A DNA stretch of 64,000 nt, from positions 1 to 64,000 of the forward strand of contig CASBPX010000126.1 of assembly GCA_949127735.1 (NCBI GenBank). Direction: 5' to 3'. Numbering within the stretch: position 1 is the first letter of the stretch; every line of letters starts with the position of its first letter. A program made the position numbers and the translations under genes. The DNA is from Candidatus Obscuribacterales bacterium (lineage in GTDB: Bacteria; Cyanobacteriota; Vampirovibrionia; Obscuribacterales; Obscuribacteraceae). Under the pieces are notes generated by a model, which worked only from the letters and a program-made list of their open reading frames with translations, was not told where the DNA came from and ran no database searches. Of this stretch, positions 7,431-16,339 are shown in pieces.

Positions 7431-8947
7431 ATTTTGGCGCTCAGATACAATCCCTTTTCTTCCCGCCGCCACCAGTGTCCGGTTTTAAGCATGATTGCCG
7501 GGGTCTCCAGCTTATAATTGAAGATTCTTACACGCAAGAATTTGGGCGGCTCTTGACTGAACGGATTAGTCTGCACCAAACTTAAAACACTCTTGTCGTT
7601 GCGAGATAAAGCGTTTAAAAAGCTGACGAACCAGCGGCTTGGCTGCATACCAGCTTGAGCATTAAGTGCTTCGAACCAGAGTTGCCAATCAAGACGTGGC
7701 ATGTGCGGCGCTACTGCCGGTGGTGGCCTCTCGAGAGCGCCAATTTTATAATAAAATTCGTAAGCGTTGTAGTTCATACCGTCGCTACTGCCTTCAATAA
7801 TTAACTCCGGTCGCTCTCTGGTCATGCTGGCAAAGAGGCCATAGCCTGATGATATACCCCAGCTCTGGCAGAAGCTGTATGCAAGCCTCGCTGGGGCAGG
7901 CAGCATGTAGAAGATTTCACGGCCTGACATAGTTAGCACCAGGCTGACAGAACTGGCAAAAACAATAATGGTCATGGCCGGATACGCAATTAGCTTTTCC
8001 AACACCTTTAGGCCTTTACCGCTATTGTCTCCAAATGAAGATGATTGGCCAAGCAGCCAGTTCTGCAGCCAGGACAGGCGCATAAGAGTAAAGAATCTTT
8101 CCAGATCTTTTTCTGACAGCCAGGAAAGTGTCAGAGCAAAGCTTAGTAGATTGAAAAATCCATAATTGCCAGAACAAGCAATGGCAAGTTGCAAAAGACA
8201 AAAGAGAATTACGGCAAATCGGCGCAGGCTTGCCGTGGTAAACAGAAAGAATGGCACCAGCACTTCGATAACTAACGTTGCGGCACAGGCCGCCTGGCTT
8301 AATAAAAGCGGCATCTGGTGACAGAAGATAGATAGTGGTGCAGGTAGTGGCTGCGTTTCGAAATGATAGGTGAGTGCAGTTAGAGTAAGCCAGCTTGAAT
8401 CATTTGCCGGCTCAGTAAAGAGCTTGACAAAGCCAGATGAGAACATTAAGCGGAAGGTTAGCCAGGCAAGCGCTAAAAGTGCCAGACTACGGCTTCTTGG
8501 CGAAAAAGAAAAGAGCTGGCTGCGGCCAAGGAAAATGGAGATAAATCCACTTTCAAGCAAAAGCATGTCCCATTGGAAAGACAAAAAATCTTGCCCTACT
8601 GAAACTATAGACAAATAGCAAAGATAAAGAGCAATCAGTACGACGGGCTCAAGCACAGCAAAAAAGAGCATCAGTGCGAGCAAACAGCCCACCACATTGA
8701 CTGTTAGAAGAGTATTGTAATGGGGAGCAAAAAGCAAAAATGACGGAGAACTGAGTAAACCAGGCAGAACAATATTTTGTTGCGATAGTGTAGCGTGTTC
8801 AAATAGAGCCGCCACCGGAGCAATGCCCTGATCACCATACAAGCCCTGTAGCTGCGGCAGCAGGGAGGCAAAAGCACAGAAGTAAACCACTGCCAGTAGT
8901 CGCAGATATAGAGCAATAATCAGATCTGGAGATTTTTGCAGAATCAA
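7427..8947 (-). CDS. Lipase maturation factor (LMF1)-family membrane protein
   Basis: A 506-residue protein with about eight hydrophobic helices in the first 340 residues, then a soluble C-terminal part. The family signature QDFLSFQWDMLLLESGF, an RLMFSSGFVKL segment in the position of the usual RLMFGAGxxK, and YEFYYKIGALERPP / PRLDWQLWFEAL near the C-terminus identify the LMF family. In animals LMF1 helps lipases fold in the endoplasmic reticulum; bacterial members have no firmly established role. The TTG start overlaps the stop of the idi gene (TTGA), so translation is coupled to the isoprenoid gene. Substrate unknown. Confidence 0.85.
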   Translation of the reverse strand: MILQKSPDLIIALYLRLLAVVYFCAFASLLPQLQGLYGDQGIAPVAALFEHATLSQQNIVLPGLLSSPSFLLFAPHYNTLLTVNVVGCLLALMLFFAVLEPVVLIALYLCYLSIVSVGQDFLSFQWDMLLLESGFISIFLGRSQLFSFSPRSRSLALLALAWLTFRLMFSSGFVKLFTEPANDSSWLTLTALTYHFETQPLPAPLSIFCHQMPLLLSQAACAATLVIEVLVPFFLFTTASLRRFAVILFCLLQLAIACSGNYGFFNLLSFALTLSWLSEKDLERFFTLMRLSWLQNWLLGQSSSFGDNSGKGLKVLEKLIAYPAMTIIVFASSVSLVLTMSGREIFYMLPAPARLAYSFCQSWGISSGYGLFASMTRERPELIIEGSSDGMNYNAYEFYYKIGALERPPPAVAPHMPRLDWQLWFEALNAQAGMQPSRWFVSFLNALSRNDKSVLSLVQTNPFSQEPPKFLRVRIFNYKLETPAIMLKTGHWWRREEKGLYLSAKI

Positions 8948-9465
8948 TTTAAAAGAGCGGTGCCATTGTTATAAATTTTGGGCCACATGACTTTTAGCCA
9001 GTAAGTAAAGTGATCTGGGTTCGATTGCATTTCACTATCTAACTGCGCCAGTGAAAACCAGCGCCAGTCCATTACCTCAGCGCTGTTGGGCATTGCATCA
9101 CCGCTAAAGCGGCCAAGAAATACGTGATCAAATTCGTGTTCAATCAGGCCTTTATCAAGTTGTACTTGATAAATAAACGAGAAAGCAAATTGTAAGTCGG
9201 CGGTGATACCCATTTCAAATTGCAAACGAACGGCAGCGGCATCAGCTGTACTCTGACCCGGCTCTGGATGCGTGCAACAAGTATTGCTCCATTTACCTGG
9301 AGAATGATATTTTTCCATAGCGCGTTGCTGCAATAATATTTCGCTTTTATCGTTGAATACTATCACCGAAACAGCACGGTGCAGTTGACCTGTCTGGTGA
9401 GCCAGCAGCTTTTCTGCCTGCCCCAGCTCTTGATCTAAAGTGTCAACCAAAATTACGTTAGTCAT
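8944..9465 (-). CDS. idi: Isopentenyl-diphosphate delta-isomerase, type I
   Basis: A 173-residue Nudix-fold enzyme that interconverts isopentenyl and dimethylallyl diphosphate, feeding polyprenols, quinones and carotenoids. The catalytic cysteine lies in WSNTCCTHPEPG, the Nudix-like helix in AAAVRLQFEMGI and the catalytic Glu in LIEHEFDHVF; length agrees with the family (about 180). Its ATG overlaps the stop of the glycosyltransferase upstream (ATGA) and its own stop overlaps the start of the LMF-like gene, so the three are one translationally coupled unit. The product would serve the UbiA-type prenyltransferase encoded at 36388. Confidence 0.95.
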   Translation of the reverse strand: MTNVILVDTLDQELGQAEKLLAHQTGQLHRAVSVIVFNDKSEILLQQRAMEKYHSPGKWSNTCCTHPEPGQSTADAAAVRLQFEMGITADLQFAFSFIYQVQLDKGLIEHEFDHVFLGRFSGDAMPNSAEVMDWRWFSLAQLDSEMQSNPDHFTYWLKVMWPKIYNNGTALLN

Positions 9466-10523
9466 GGTTTACCTACTTTATCTAGCCAGGCAGTCAAACG
9501 AGTAAACGCTGTAGATTTTGATTCGTTCGAATCATTATCACTGTGGCTAGCTACGCGGCTTTTAGCGTGCCCAAGTGCATTGAGTGCATGGAATGTCAGC
9601 TCTCTAAAAATTTGAAAGTCAGATTCGTCCCATTTTCCAGAGGCGGTGGGAACCATGGTTTCCATTTGCCGAACCGTTTCTAAAGACAACTGATTATTGT
9701 CTACAAAATTCGCAATATGGGTAGCTAAAACAGTAGTCGCCTTTTGTAAAAATTCTGCTTCTGTCTGACCATGCAACGGCAGCTGGTCTTGATATAGTTT
9801 CATCAGCCTGATGGTGTCCACAGCGTGCAGCATATGCTTAGCGTTGGCCGTGGAAGTGGAAGAGGCATGAAATCTGAAATCGCACAATTCTTGATCGACA
9901 AAATAATATTGTCCGCCGTTGAGTATCCGCAACCAATACTCAAGATCACCCAGCTGATGAAATTTAGTATTAAAACCATCGCCTACTAAACTGCTGCGAT
10001 ATGCCACCGTGCATGGTTCGCCTATAAAATTATCAATATAGAGTAAAGAAGCTTTGATCACTTCGTTGGCGCCAACAGGCGTATTGACCGGGAAGTATTT
10101 AGAGGCTGAATTGATCATGCCATCTAGATCGATGGCAGAGCCAGACTCGTTTATCCAACGTCTTTTGACACTGACTAATGCCACATCAGAAAATTTTGTC
10201 AGTACATCATGTATTACTGCCAGCATGGTCGAGTGAAGAATATCGTCCTGGGCAAAAGGTTTGACGATTGGAGCTTTTGCCAATTTGAGGCAGGCATTGT
10301 AATTGGCAAACAGACCGAGGTTAGTGGGGTTGCTTGACCAGCGGAGGCGCTTGTCTTGCTGACTATAGCTATCAATTATGGCAACAGAATTGTCGGTTGA
10401 AGCATCGTCGCAAATGATCAATTCAAAATCACTAAGCGTCTGAGCTTGAATGCTTTCAATAGCTTCGTTCAAATATTTTGCGCCGTTATAAACCGGCATG
10501 CAAACAGAAACTAGTGGTGGCAT
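9462..10523 (-). CDS. Family 2 glycosyltransferase
   Basis: A GT-A fold transferase of 353 residues. The N-terminus LVSVCMPVYNGAKYLNEAIESI, the FELIICDDASTD motif (nucleotide-sugar and metal binding) and KPFAQDDI at the DxD position are typical of GT2. An in-frame TTG 33 bp upstream would give a longer protein, but AAGGA sits 6 nt before the ATG at 10523 and the conserved domain begins right there, so I take the shorter form. There is no membrane segment. It heads the coupled set GT2, idi, LMF-like. The sugar and acceptor are unknown; surface polysaccharide or glycolipid is likely. Confidence 0.9.
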   Translation of the reverse strand: MPPLVSVCMPVYNGAKYLNEAIESIQAQTLSDFELIICDDASTDNSVAIIDSYSQQDKRLRWSSNPTNLGLFANYNACLKLAKAPIVKPFAQDDILHSTMLAVIHDVLTKFSDVALVSVKRRWINESGSAIDLDGMINSASKYFPVNTPVGANEVIKASLLYIDNFIGEPCTVAYRSSLVGDGFNTKFHQLGDLEYWLRILNGGQYYFVDQELCDFRFHASSTSTANAKHMLHAVDTIRLMKLYQDQLPLHGQTEAEFLQKATTVLATHIANFVDNNQLSLETVRQMETMVPTASGKWDESDFQIFRELTFHALNALGHAKSRVASHSDNDSNESKSTAFTRLTAWLDKVGKP

Positions 10524-10593
10524 TGTCTTTCCTTTGAGTGCATCATATAAGGTCAAAGGCTGCCGGTCATGAACCTCATTTTAGAATCTAAAT

Positions 10594-12072
10594 CTAATCT
10601 TCTTCAAGTTGTCGATTTCGAACTTTGCAATACCAGAATATGGGTATACCGGCCAGAAGTATGACTAAGCCTGTCAATTGCGCCACCCAGTGAACACAAA
10701 CAAAGGCCGCATAAGCCCAGACAGACATTGCAATCAGAGCCATCACCCAGGCCTGGAAATTGCCAATCCTGCCGATTCTAAAGGGCCTGGCGAGGTCAGG
10801 ATCGGTATGACGCAAGCTGATCAGGCAAAATCCGTAGAGAATTGCCACAAAGGCGTACATAAATCCAAAAGTATCACCAAGGAAAGCGTAGGCATCAGGA
10901 AATAGTTTAGTGCGCGCTACTAGATTCGCTCCGACAGCAATAAGCGAGATAAACCAGAACTGAAACCACAATGAATATTTCGGCACCTGGGTGATTGGGT
11001 CGAGCTGGGCAAATTGAGCAGGAAAAAGTTTAGTTTCAGCCATGGAGTAGCTTACTCTCGCTGCTCCAAGCAGGGCGGTAAAACCGCAGCCGACGATGGA
11101 TGCCACCACACAAGCACTAAAAAACTGACCGCAAAGAACTCCTCCGAGCCAACCGGCCAGGGCGGGGCAAGTGGCCTGCACTGTAGTACCAGGCACAAGC
11201 AGAGTACTCTTATCGCCACTGAGCTCATATGGCGTACAAACGCTGATGCTCAAACACATGATCAGGTAAATAGCTGTGATTGATAGCAAAGTCAGGATCA
11301 GACCTCTAGGCACGCTGCTTTTGGCATTGACCGTTTCAGATGAGACACAGCACGACAACTCCAGAAATGAGAAACCGGCCATAGCAAGCATCAGCACTGA
11401 AGAAACGTTGGCAAAAAAATCGCTGCCACCGCTCGGGTTAGAAAAATTCAAAGCATATTTGAATGACCATTGAGGCGAAGTGAAAACTAAGACCGCGAAA
11501 AATACCACCATACTGAGTTTCATTATGGTAAAGACATTACTGGCACGGCTGGCCTTGCCTATGGGTAAAAAATTGAGAAAAGTGGTGGCACCAAATAGGG
11601 CTAAAATCACAAGCGGCCCGAACCAGAGCGGGCTTTCTCCACTGCCCCAGATATTAGAGCTGAGCAAATTAGTCAAACCATTCGCCATACAGGCCAGGCC
11701 AACAATTAGGGATGACCAGAACAACCAGCCGGTGAGGAAGCCTAAAAGTTCACCACTGGCCGGAAACACTCTTTTGAGAGCGTAATACTTAAATATGTAC
11801 GGCCCACCAGCGGTGGGAAACATGGACGAAAGCTCCATCAAGATCAAAGTCAAAGGCAATGACAAAACCCCGGCTAAAAGCCAGGCGAACAGACAGGCGG
11901 CTGTGCCTGACCTTGCCAACATGGGGCCATGCATAAGCCAGGCCATTGAGCCGATGATGGTGCCAACACCAAGCATCCAGGAACCAAAAGAACTGATGCC
12001 GACTTTTAAATTGGCACCAATTTGCAGTGGTGACAAACTCTTCGTTGCCGAATGATCCGGCTCATCGGACAT
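10594..12072 (-). CDS. APC-superfamily amino acid permease
   Basis: A 492-residue protein with about 12 hydrophobic helices. Helix 1 carries the GVGTIIGSMAW stretch, equivalent to the unwound GxG region that binds the amino acid in APC transporters; TAGGPYIFKYYALKRVFP and the long loop between helices 7 and 8 also fit. It would import or exchange amino acids across the inner membrane; the substrate cannot be told. It starts with an ATG at 12072 and is transcribed in the same direction as the GT2 gene, 70 bp upstream of it, so it may be in the same transcript. Confidence 0.9.
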   Translation of the reverse strand: MSDEPDHSATKSLSPLQIGANLKVGISSFGSWMLGVGTIIGSMAWLMHGPMLARSGTAACLFAWLLAGVLSLPLTLILMELSSMFPTAGGPYIFKYYALKRVFPASGELLGFLTGWLFWSSLIVGLACMANGLTNLLSSNIWGSGESPLWFGPLVILALFGATTFLNFLPIGKASRASNVFTIMKLSMVVFFAVLVFTSPQWSFKYALNFSNPSGGSDFFANVSSVLMLAMAGFSFLELSCCVSSETVNAKSSVPRGLILTLLSITAIYLIMCLSISVCTPYELSGDKSTLLVPGTTVQATCPALAGWLGGVLCGQFFSACVVASIVGCGFTALLGAARVSYSMAETKLFPAQFAQLDPITQVPKYSLWFQFWFISLIAVGANLVARTKLFPDAYAFLGDTFGFMYAFVAILYGFCLISLRHTDPDLARPFRIGRIGNFQAWVMALIAMSVWAYAAFVCVHWVAQLTGLVILLAGIPIFWYCKVRNRQLEED

Positions 12073-12112
12073 TGGTTTAAATCTCCGCCACTATCTGGCA
12101 TACAATTTTACC

Positions 12113-13801
12113 CTAAACAATTGATTTGCCGATTTCGTAGTTGGAAAGTGTCACTGTCGCTCGCGGCAATAATTTACTCATAGCAGCTGTACTGCCTGCC
12201 AAAATCAGCTTTTTGCTTACTCTCCCGGCCAGCAGATAAGTAAAATATTGCAGTTTCCATTCGGTCAATTTTTCAATAGCTGGGTCAAGTCCAATTAAAA
12301 TTACTACCTTGGCGGTAAGCGCTCTAAATTGAAATAGAGAGGTTTCGAGAACAGTTGGCTTGCCTTGCGGTTTAGCTAATTGACGACTGCTTCTTAGCCC
12401 GCCATCAAATCTGAAACGACGACTGTTCTTTTCATTGCCGGCGTGCAATATGACAATTTCGCGGGCGGTATAGAGACCAGAGGCAATCAGGTCGTTGACC
12501 AGGAATTCGACTGTTTCGCACAACTCACCATCATTTCGAGTTTCATAAAGTTCCATTATTTCTCTGACGCTGGGCCTTCGATCAGACAAGAGCATTTGCT
12601 CTAAATCTAAAGTCTTTTTTGCCGTCGGTACGAGACTGAGACGATTGAAGTTCAGCAGTTGCGGATCATAGAAATAGAGATAAAGCCCTTTGACATTGTC
12701 TCGCAAGCAGTGTTTGAGCGCTCGCCACATATTCGGACCGAAACAATGTCCTTCAATGGCGATTACTACATCAAACTGAATCTCTGGTCGCAATTGTGAT
12801 GCTTCAACTAATAACTCAGGAAAGATCTCGTTGAAAATTCTAGTGCTTATATATTTTGGTGTCTTCAGATCTGCAGCCTGGGCCGCCCAGTGACAGAGTG
12901 CATGAAAAGTCGATATGGTCAGCTCACCAGCCTGAAGAAACTTTCCGTCATTTCCAAGATCGGTGGCATACTGTTGACGCAGGTGAACGGCCAGCATACG
13001 TGAGTGATTGACGAGTAATACTTTTTTCCCCGCGGCTGAAAGCTTCATGGCCAGACTATAAGCAATCTCGGTTTCGCCCATGCCGTTGCCGCCGCAAATA
13101 TTTACAGTGCTGGCGTCTTCAGTCAGCAGACCTAGTTCATGCACCAGATGCGGTATTATACTTCCACCTTCGCACTCGGACTCAATCGAAAGCTTGTCAA
13201 CCGAAACAACCTGCTCAGCTGATCTCCTTTGCGCTCGCAGAACTTGATAGAGAGCAGAGCGCATGAATTTTGCCACCAGATCACTGAGTAGCCGCTCAAC
13301 CAGATCGCGCACAATCTTTGATTGCAGTCTCGCTTTTAACCTGATTAAAGTCTGTCTGGTTTCAAGAGCTGTGAGTCGCAATTTTAAGGCTATAGCACTA
13401 TTGGAACATGACTGGCTACCGTAAAAGCCATACCGTATTTTGGCCACTGTAAATAAACGCTTGCCTTCATCAGTGGTGCTCATATGTTTGCTCAGTTGTT
13501 CAAACAATTCAGCGCAAACCGGCGTGTAATAGAGGTGTTCGAGTATTTGCACAGTCAGCAATTCACAACCGATTTTTTCTAAAAGCATGGCAAATGTCAT
13601 TGGTGTATTGTAAATAGCGCTGAGCATGCGTTCGAATGCTCGTAGCTGTACCATCTGCGCCAAATTTTTGACGATCATTGGCGCTTCTTGTGGTTGCTCA
13701 CATAATTCCAGAGGCACTGGCTGAGGTTTCTCTGTTTCTCTGTAATCAGTGGAATTGAACGCGAGCGCGGCACCGGCGTGGACGGTGAGAATTTCGACCA
13801 T
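12113..13801 (-). CDS. Degenerate superfamily-1-like helicase/NTPase
   Basis: A 562-residue protein. Residues about 100-200 are helical and include a stretch resembling sigma-70 region 4 helix-turn-helix (RYGFYGSQSC...ALETRQTLIRLKARLQSK). The second half resembles SF1 helicases: a Walker A-like GGNGMGETEIAYSLAMKL, then VLLVNHSRMLAVHLRQQY, TISTFHALCHW and a Walker B-like FDVVIAIEGHCFGPNMW. Key residues are changed: the Walker A Lys is Glu, and the DEGQDF-type Walker B is IEGHCF. ATP hydrolysis is therefore unlikely. The start is the ATG at 13801, with GAGGGG 8 nt upstream, rather than the GTG 9 bp earlier. A structural or regulatory DNA-binding role is possible, as is decay; the uninterrupted frame favours retained function. 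Confidence 0.6.
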   Translation of the reverse strand: MVEILTVHAGAALAFNSTDYRETEKPQPVPLELCEQPQEAPMIVKNLAQMVQLRAFERMLSAIYNTPMTFAMLLEKIGCELLTVQILEHLYYTPVCAELFEQLSKHMSTTDEGKRLFTVAKIRYGFYGSQSCSNSAIALKLRLTALETRQTLIRLKARLQSKIVRDLVERLLSDLVAKFMRSALYQVLRAQRRSAEQVVSVDKLSIESECEGGSIIPHLVHELGLLTEDASTVNICGGNGMGETEIAYSLAMKLSAAGKKVLLVNHSRMLAVHLRQQYATDLGNDGKFLQAGELTISTFHALCHWAAQAADLKTPKYISTRIFNEIFPELLVEASQLRPEIQFDVVIAIEGHCFGPNMWRALKHCLRDNVKGLYLYFYDPQLLNFNRLSLVPTAKKTLDLEQMLLSDRRPSVREIMELYETRNDGELCETVEFLVNDLIASGLYTAREIVILHAGNEKNSRRFRFDGGLRSSRQLAKPQGKPTVLETSLFQFRALTAKVVILIGLDPAIEKLTEWKLQYFTYLLAGRVSKKLILAGSTAAMSKLLPRATVTLSNYEIGKSIV

Positions 13802-13902
13802 AAAATACACCCCTCAGTCAACATAATTACTGATGCTAAAGGTGCGCACGTTTAAGTACACTGTGCAAAAACACAGAGTTCTTGATGCAATTTTTTTCGC
13901 GA

Positions 13903-15006
13903 TTAATTATTGCGAGTTTTTTTCTTGCTCTGCTTATCAGCGGATGCTTCGCCTTGAAGCTTTTGCTCGATAGTCATAGGTGTTGACTCTGGCACGGTGT
14001 TGGCTGTGGGAGGAACTTTGGGATCTTTATTATCGCCAGTAACTTTACTCTCTATAGTCACTTGGCCGTCTGTTTGCTTGTCGTCTTTAACAACAGAAGC
14101 GGGCTCAGATGCAGTGAAGTGACCCTGAATAGCAGCGGCTTCGTCAGCTTTACCATTTTTTGTCAGCATGGCGGCATACGATTTTACAAGTCTGGTTTGA
14201 ATCTCACTATAACCGGCTTTATTTCTGTCAACCTTGTCGAGTGTTTCCACTAAACCGCTATATAGACTGGCGGCCTCGGCTTTGCCTGCTGCGTTGGCAA
14301 CATCGGCCCATTCTAATCGAGCTTTGAGCGCATCAGTGCTGGTGGCACCAAATTGTCGCTCTTTAATTTGCGCCACCTGCTGAAAGAAAGGTACAGCTTC
14401 CTTCTGGCTACCTGTGGTGTTGTAAAGAATACCTAATTTGGCCAGAGTATCAAGGCGCTGATAACTACCTGAGCCGTCTTGCTTGGTGATGTAAATGAGC
14501 GCGTTTTTGTAGCAAGACTCAGCTTGAGAAGTATGTTTTTGCTGAGCATAAACGTCACCCAGTAGAGTTAGCATTTGCGGCATGGCTGTATCGCTATAGC
14601 CCCAGATCGAATTGCGAATGCCGATGGCGTCACGCAATAATGCCTCAGCCATTTTTAAATCTGGCGGTTTGGCCGCCATTTTGGCTTTGGCTTGCTCAAA
14701 TTCTTTGACGGTTTTAGCACCAAGAATTGCCGCTTTTTTAGGGTCGATGCTGGCGTTACCGAGAGCGTCGACCGACATGGCTGAGTTACTACCACTGGCA
14801 GCTTGTGGTGTCATCCCCGGTACCATACGATAGGGGCTGGTCATAGCGTTTACTGTGGCCGGCGATGGTATACCTTTGGGCATCGCCATCAGCCCACCAT
14901 ATTCCATCATGGCTTGAGCTCTAGCAGCTTGTACGCCTAAAAGTTGACAGCTGATTAGATTCGCTGTGGCCAGTAAAATTAGGCTCTTGGACACATCCCT
15001 GGTCAT
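13903..15006 (-). CDS. Secreted TPR-repeat protein
   Basis: A 367-residue protein with a signal peptide (about 1-31, ARA/QA) and, between residues about 90 and 290, several tetratricopeptide-like helical pairs such as MLTLLGDVYAQQKHTSQAESCYKNAL and LDTLAKLGILYNTTGSQKEAVPFFQQVAQI. These form protein-binding superhelices. The C-terminal 70 residues are Lys/Thr/Pro-rich and likely disordered. The ATG at 15006 has AGGAG 6 nt upstream; a GTG at 15012 is too close to that site. It is 100 bp downstream of the divergent point with the MshEN-repeat gene. Function unknown, probably periplasmic scaffolding. Confidence 0.75.
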   Translation of the reverse strand: MTRDVSKSLILLATANLISCQLLGVQAARAQAMMEYGGLMAMPKGIPSPATVNAMTSPYRMVPGMTPQAASGSNSAMSVDALGNASIDPKKAAILGAKTVKEFEQAKAKMAAKPPDLKMAEALLRDAIGIRNSIWGYSDTAMPQMLTLLGDVYAQQKHTSQAESCYKNALIYITKQDGSGSYQRLDTLAKLGILYNTTGSQKEAVPFFQQVAQIKERQFGATSTDALKARLEWADVANAAGKAEAASLYSGLVETLDKVDRNKAGYSEIQTRLVKSYAAMLTKNGKADEAAAIQGHFTASEPASVVKDDKQTDGQVTIESKVTGDNKDPKVPPTANTVPESTPMTIEQKLQGEASADKQSKKKTRNN

Positions 15007-15125
15007 CGTCACTCCTTTTAGGCACTACAGCACAGACAAATTATGCCCTTTGTGGGCGTTGTCTATCTAATTTGATTAACATGTGCTGAAAACCTGCCGC
15101 ACATATTGCTAGTGGGTACAATAAA

Positions 15126-16325
15126 GTGTTGAATCACTTCACAGGTAGCATTGTGTCCATCAATCAGAAGTCAGTGCGAGTAGGCGAGCTTTTAGTCGAC
15201 GCTCAAATAATAAGCTCAGCTGAAATGACCGAAGCCATTCAGGTGTCAAAGCGTCTCGGAGTACCTATTGGCCGCGTTTTAATGATGAGTGGCAGTGTGC
15301 GCCACGACGAGCTGGCCGCCTCTCTGCAAATTCAGCCCCTGGTGCGCGAAGGGCAAATTCCTTATGAGGCTGCTATTAGCGGTCTCAAACGTGTTCATCA
15401 ATTGCGCATGACTATGGCTGATGCTCTGGCGCAAGAAGATTTGCGTCCAGACTTAGTGGACAATCCTGAATATTTGGGCGAGCTTTTGCTCGACTCTAAT
15501 CTGGTTGCCCCTGAAGATATGGAAAGAGCGATTCAAACCAGTATGGCATCCGGCATCCCGCTTGGCAGTGCTCTGGTCTTGCAAGGTTTGCTTTCACCAG
15601 CCTTATTTCCTTCTTTGCAGCGCATTCAGCGCCAATTGGTAGAAGGCACTCTCAGTCGCGAAGACGGTATTAAAGAAGTTCAGGACACTTTCGTTCACTG
15701 GCTCAAAGCTGAAGAGTCTAAAGATCGGCCTCAAGCTGTGCCTGAATCTGGTGATGCCATTGTCGCTGACCCTGATGAGGCCCCTCAAGCGCCGCCCGCT
15801 GAGAACAATGGCCATAATAATCATAATAGAAATGCAGCTCCTACAGCTCCTACAGCTCCTGCAGTTGCGGCTGCTGATGCTGCTGTTTTGCCTCAGCCTG
15901 AGCCACTTAAAGCTAGGGATCAAGTTCTAGCTGAGGTCAGACTGGTAGATTTGTTAAAAAGCGCCGGTGTGTTTTCACAGGCCGATGTACAGAGACGCTA
16001 TGAAGCCATGCTCAAAGATCCGGTACGCTCGGCGAGGTTTTTCTTAGAGCTGGGTCTGTTGGCAGAAGAAGATATAAAGAAAGCCGTACGCAGTCATGCG
16101 CTGATGACTAAAGGCAGCCTGACCACAGCAGAAGCAATTTTGGCTCTCAATAGTTGCCGCACAGGTGACTTAGAAAAACAGTTATCTGAGACTGCGCCGA
16201 GCAATGCCAGAGTTGACCGTTATATGGATAAGGCGCAGCGCAATGTCATGTCAAAAGTTCTTGGCGGCGCTCTTTTTGGCGCCCTCATTGCTGGTCTTAC
16301 TTTCTCTAACCGTGGCAAAAAATAG
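15126..16325 (+). CDS. MshEN/GspE-N-like repeat protein with C-terminal membrane anchor
   Basis: A 399-residue protein with three units of a roughly 80-residue repeat: VGELLVDAQIISSAEMTEAI (from residue 19), LGELLLDSNLVAPEDMERAI (117) and VDLLKSAGVFSQADVQRRYE (about 270), each followed by a GxPxGRVL-type second half. This is the pattern of the N-terminal domain of type II secretion/pilus ATPases (MshEN), which in some proteins binds cyclic di-GMP. No ATPase domain follows. An Ala/Pro-rich linker spans about 200-255 and a hydrophobic segment at 380-395 with a basic tail could anchor it. The GTG start is uncertain. Paralogues lie at 31289 and 60408. Function unknown. Confidence 0.65.
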   Translation: MLNHFTGSIVSINQKSVRVGELLVDAQIISSAEMTEAIQVSKRLGVPIGRVLMMSGSVRHDELAASLQIQPLVREGQIPYEAAISGLKRVHQLRMTMADALAQEDLRPDLVDNPEYLGELLLDSNLVAPEDMERAIQTSMASGIPLGSALVLQGLLSPALFPSLQRIQRQLVEGTLSREDGIKEVQDTFVHWLKAEESKDRPQAVPESGDAIVADPDEAPQAPPAENNGHNNHNRNAAPTAPTAPAVAAADAAVLPQPEPLKARDQVLAEVRLVDLLKSAGVFSQADVQRRYEAMLKDPVRSARFFLELGLLAEEDIKKAVRSHALMTKGSLTTAEAILALNSCRTGDLEKQLSETAPSNARVDRYMDKAQRNVMSKVLGGALFGALIAGLTFSNRGKK

Positions 16326-16339
16326 TTATCAATTCGAAA

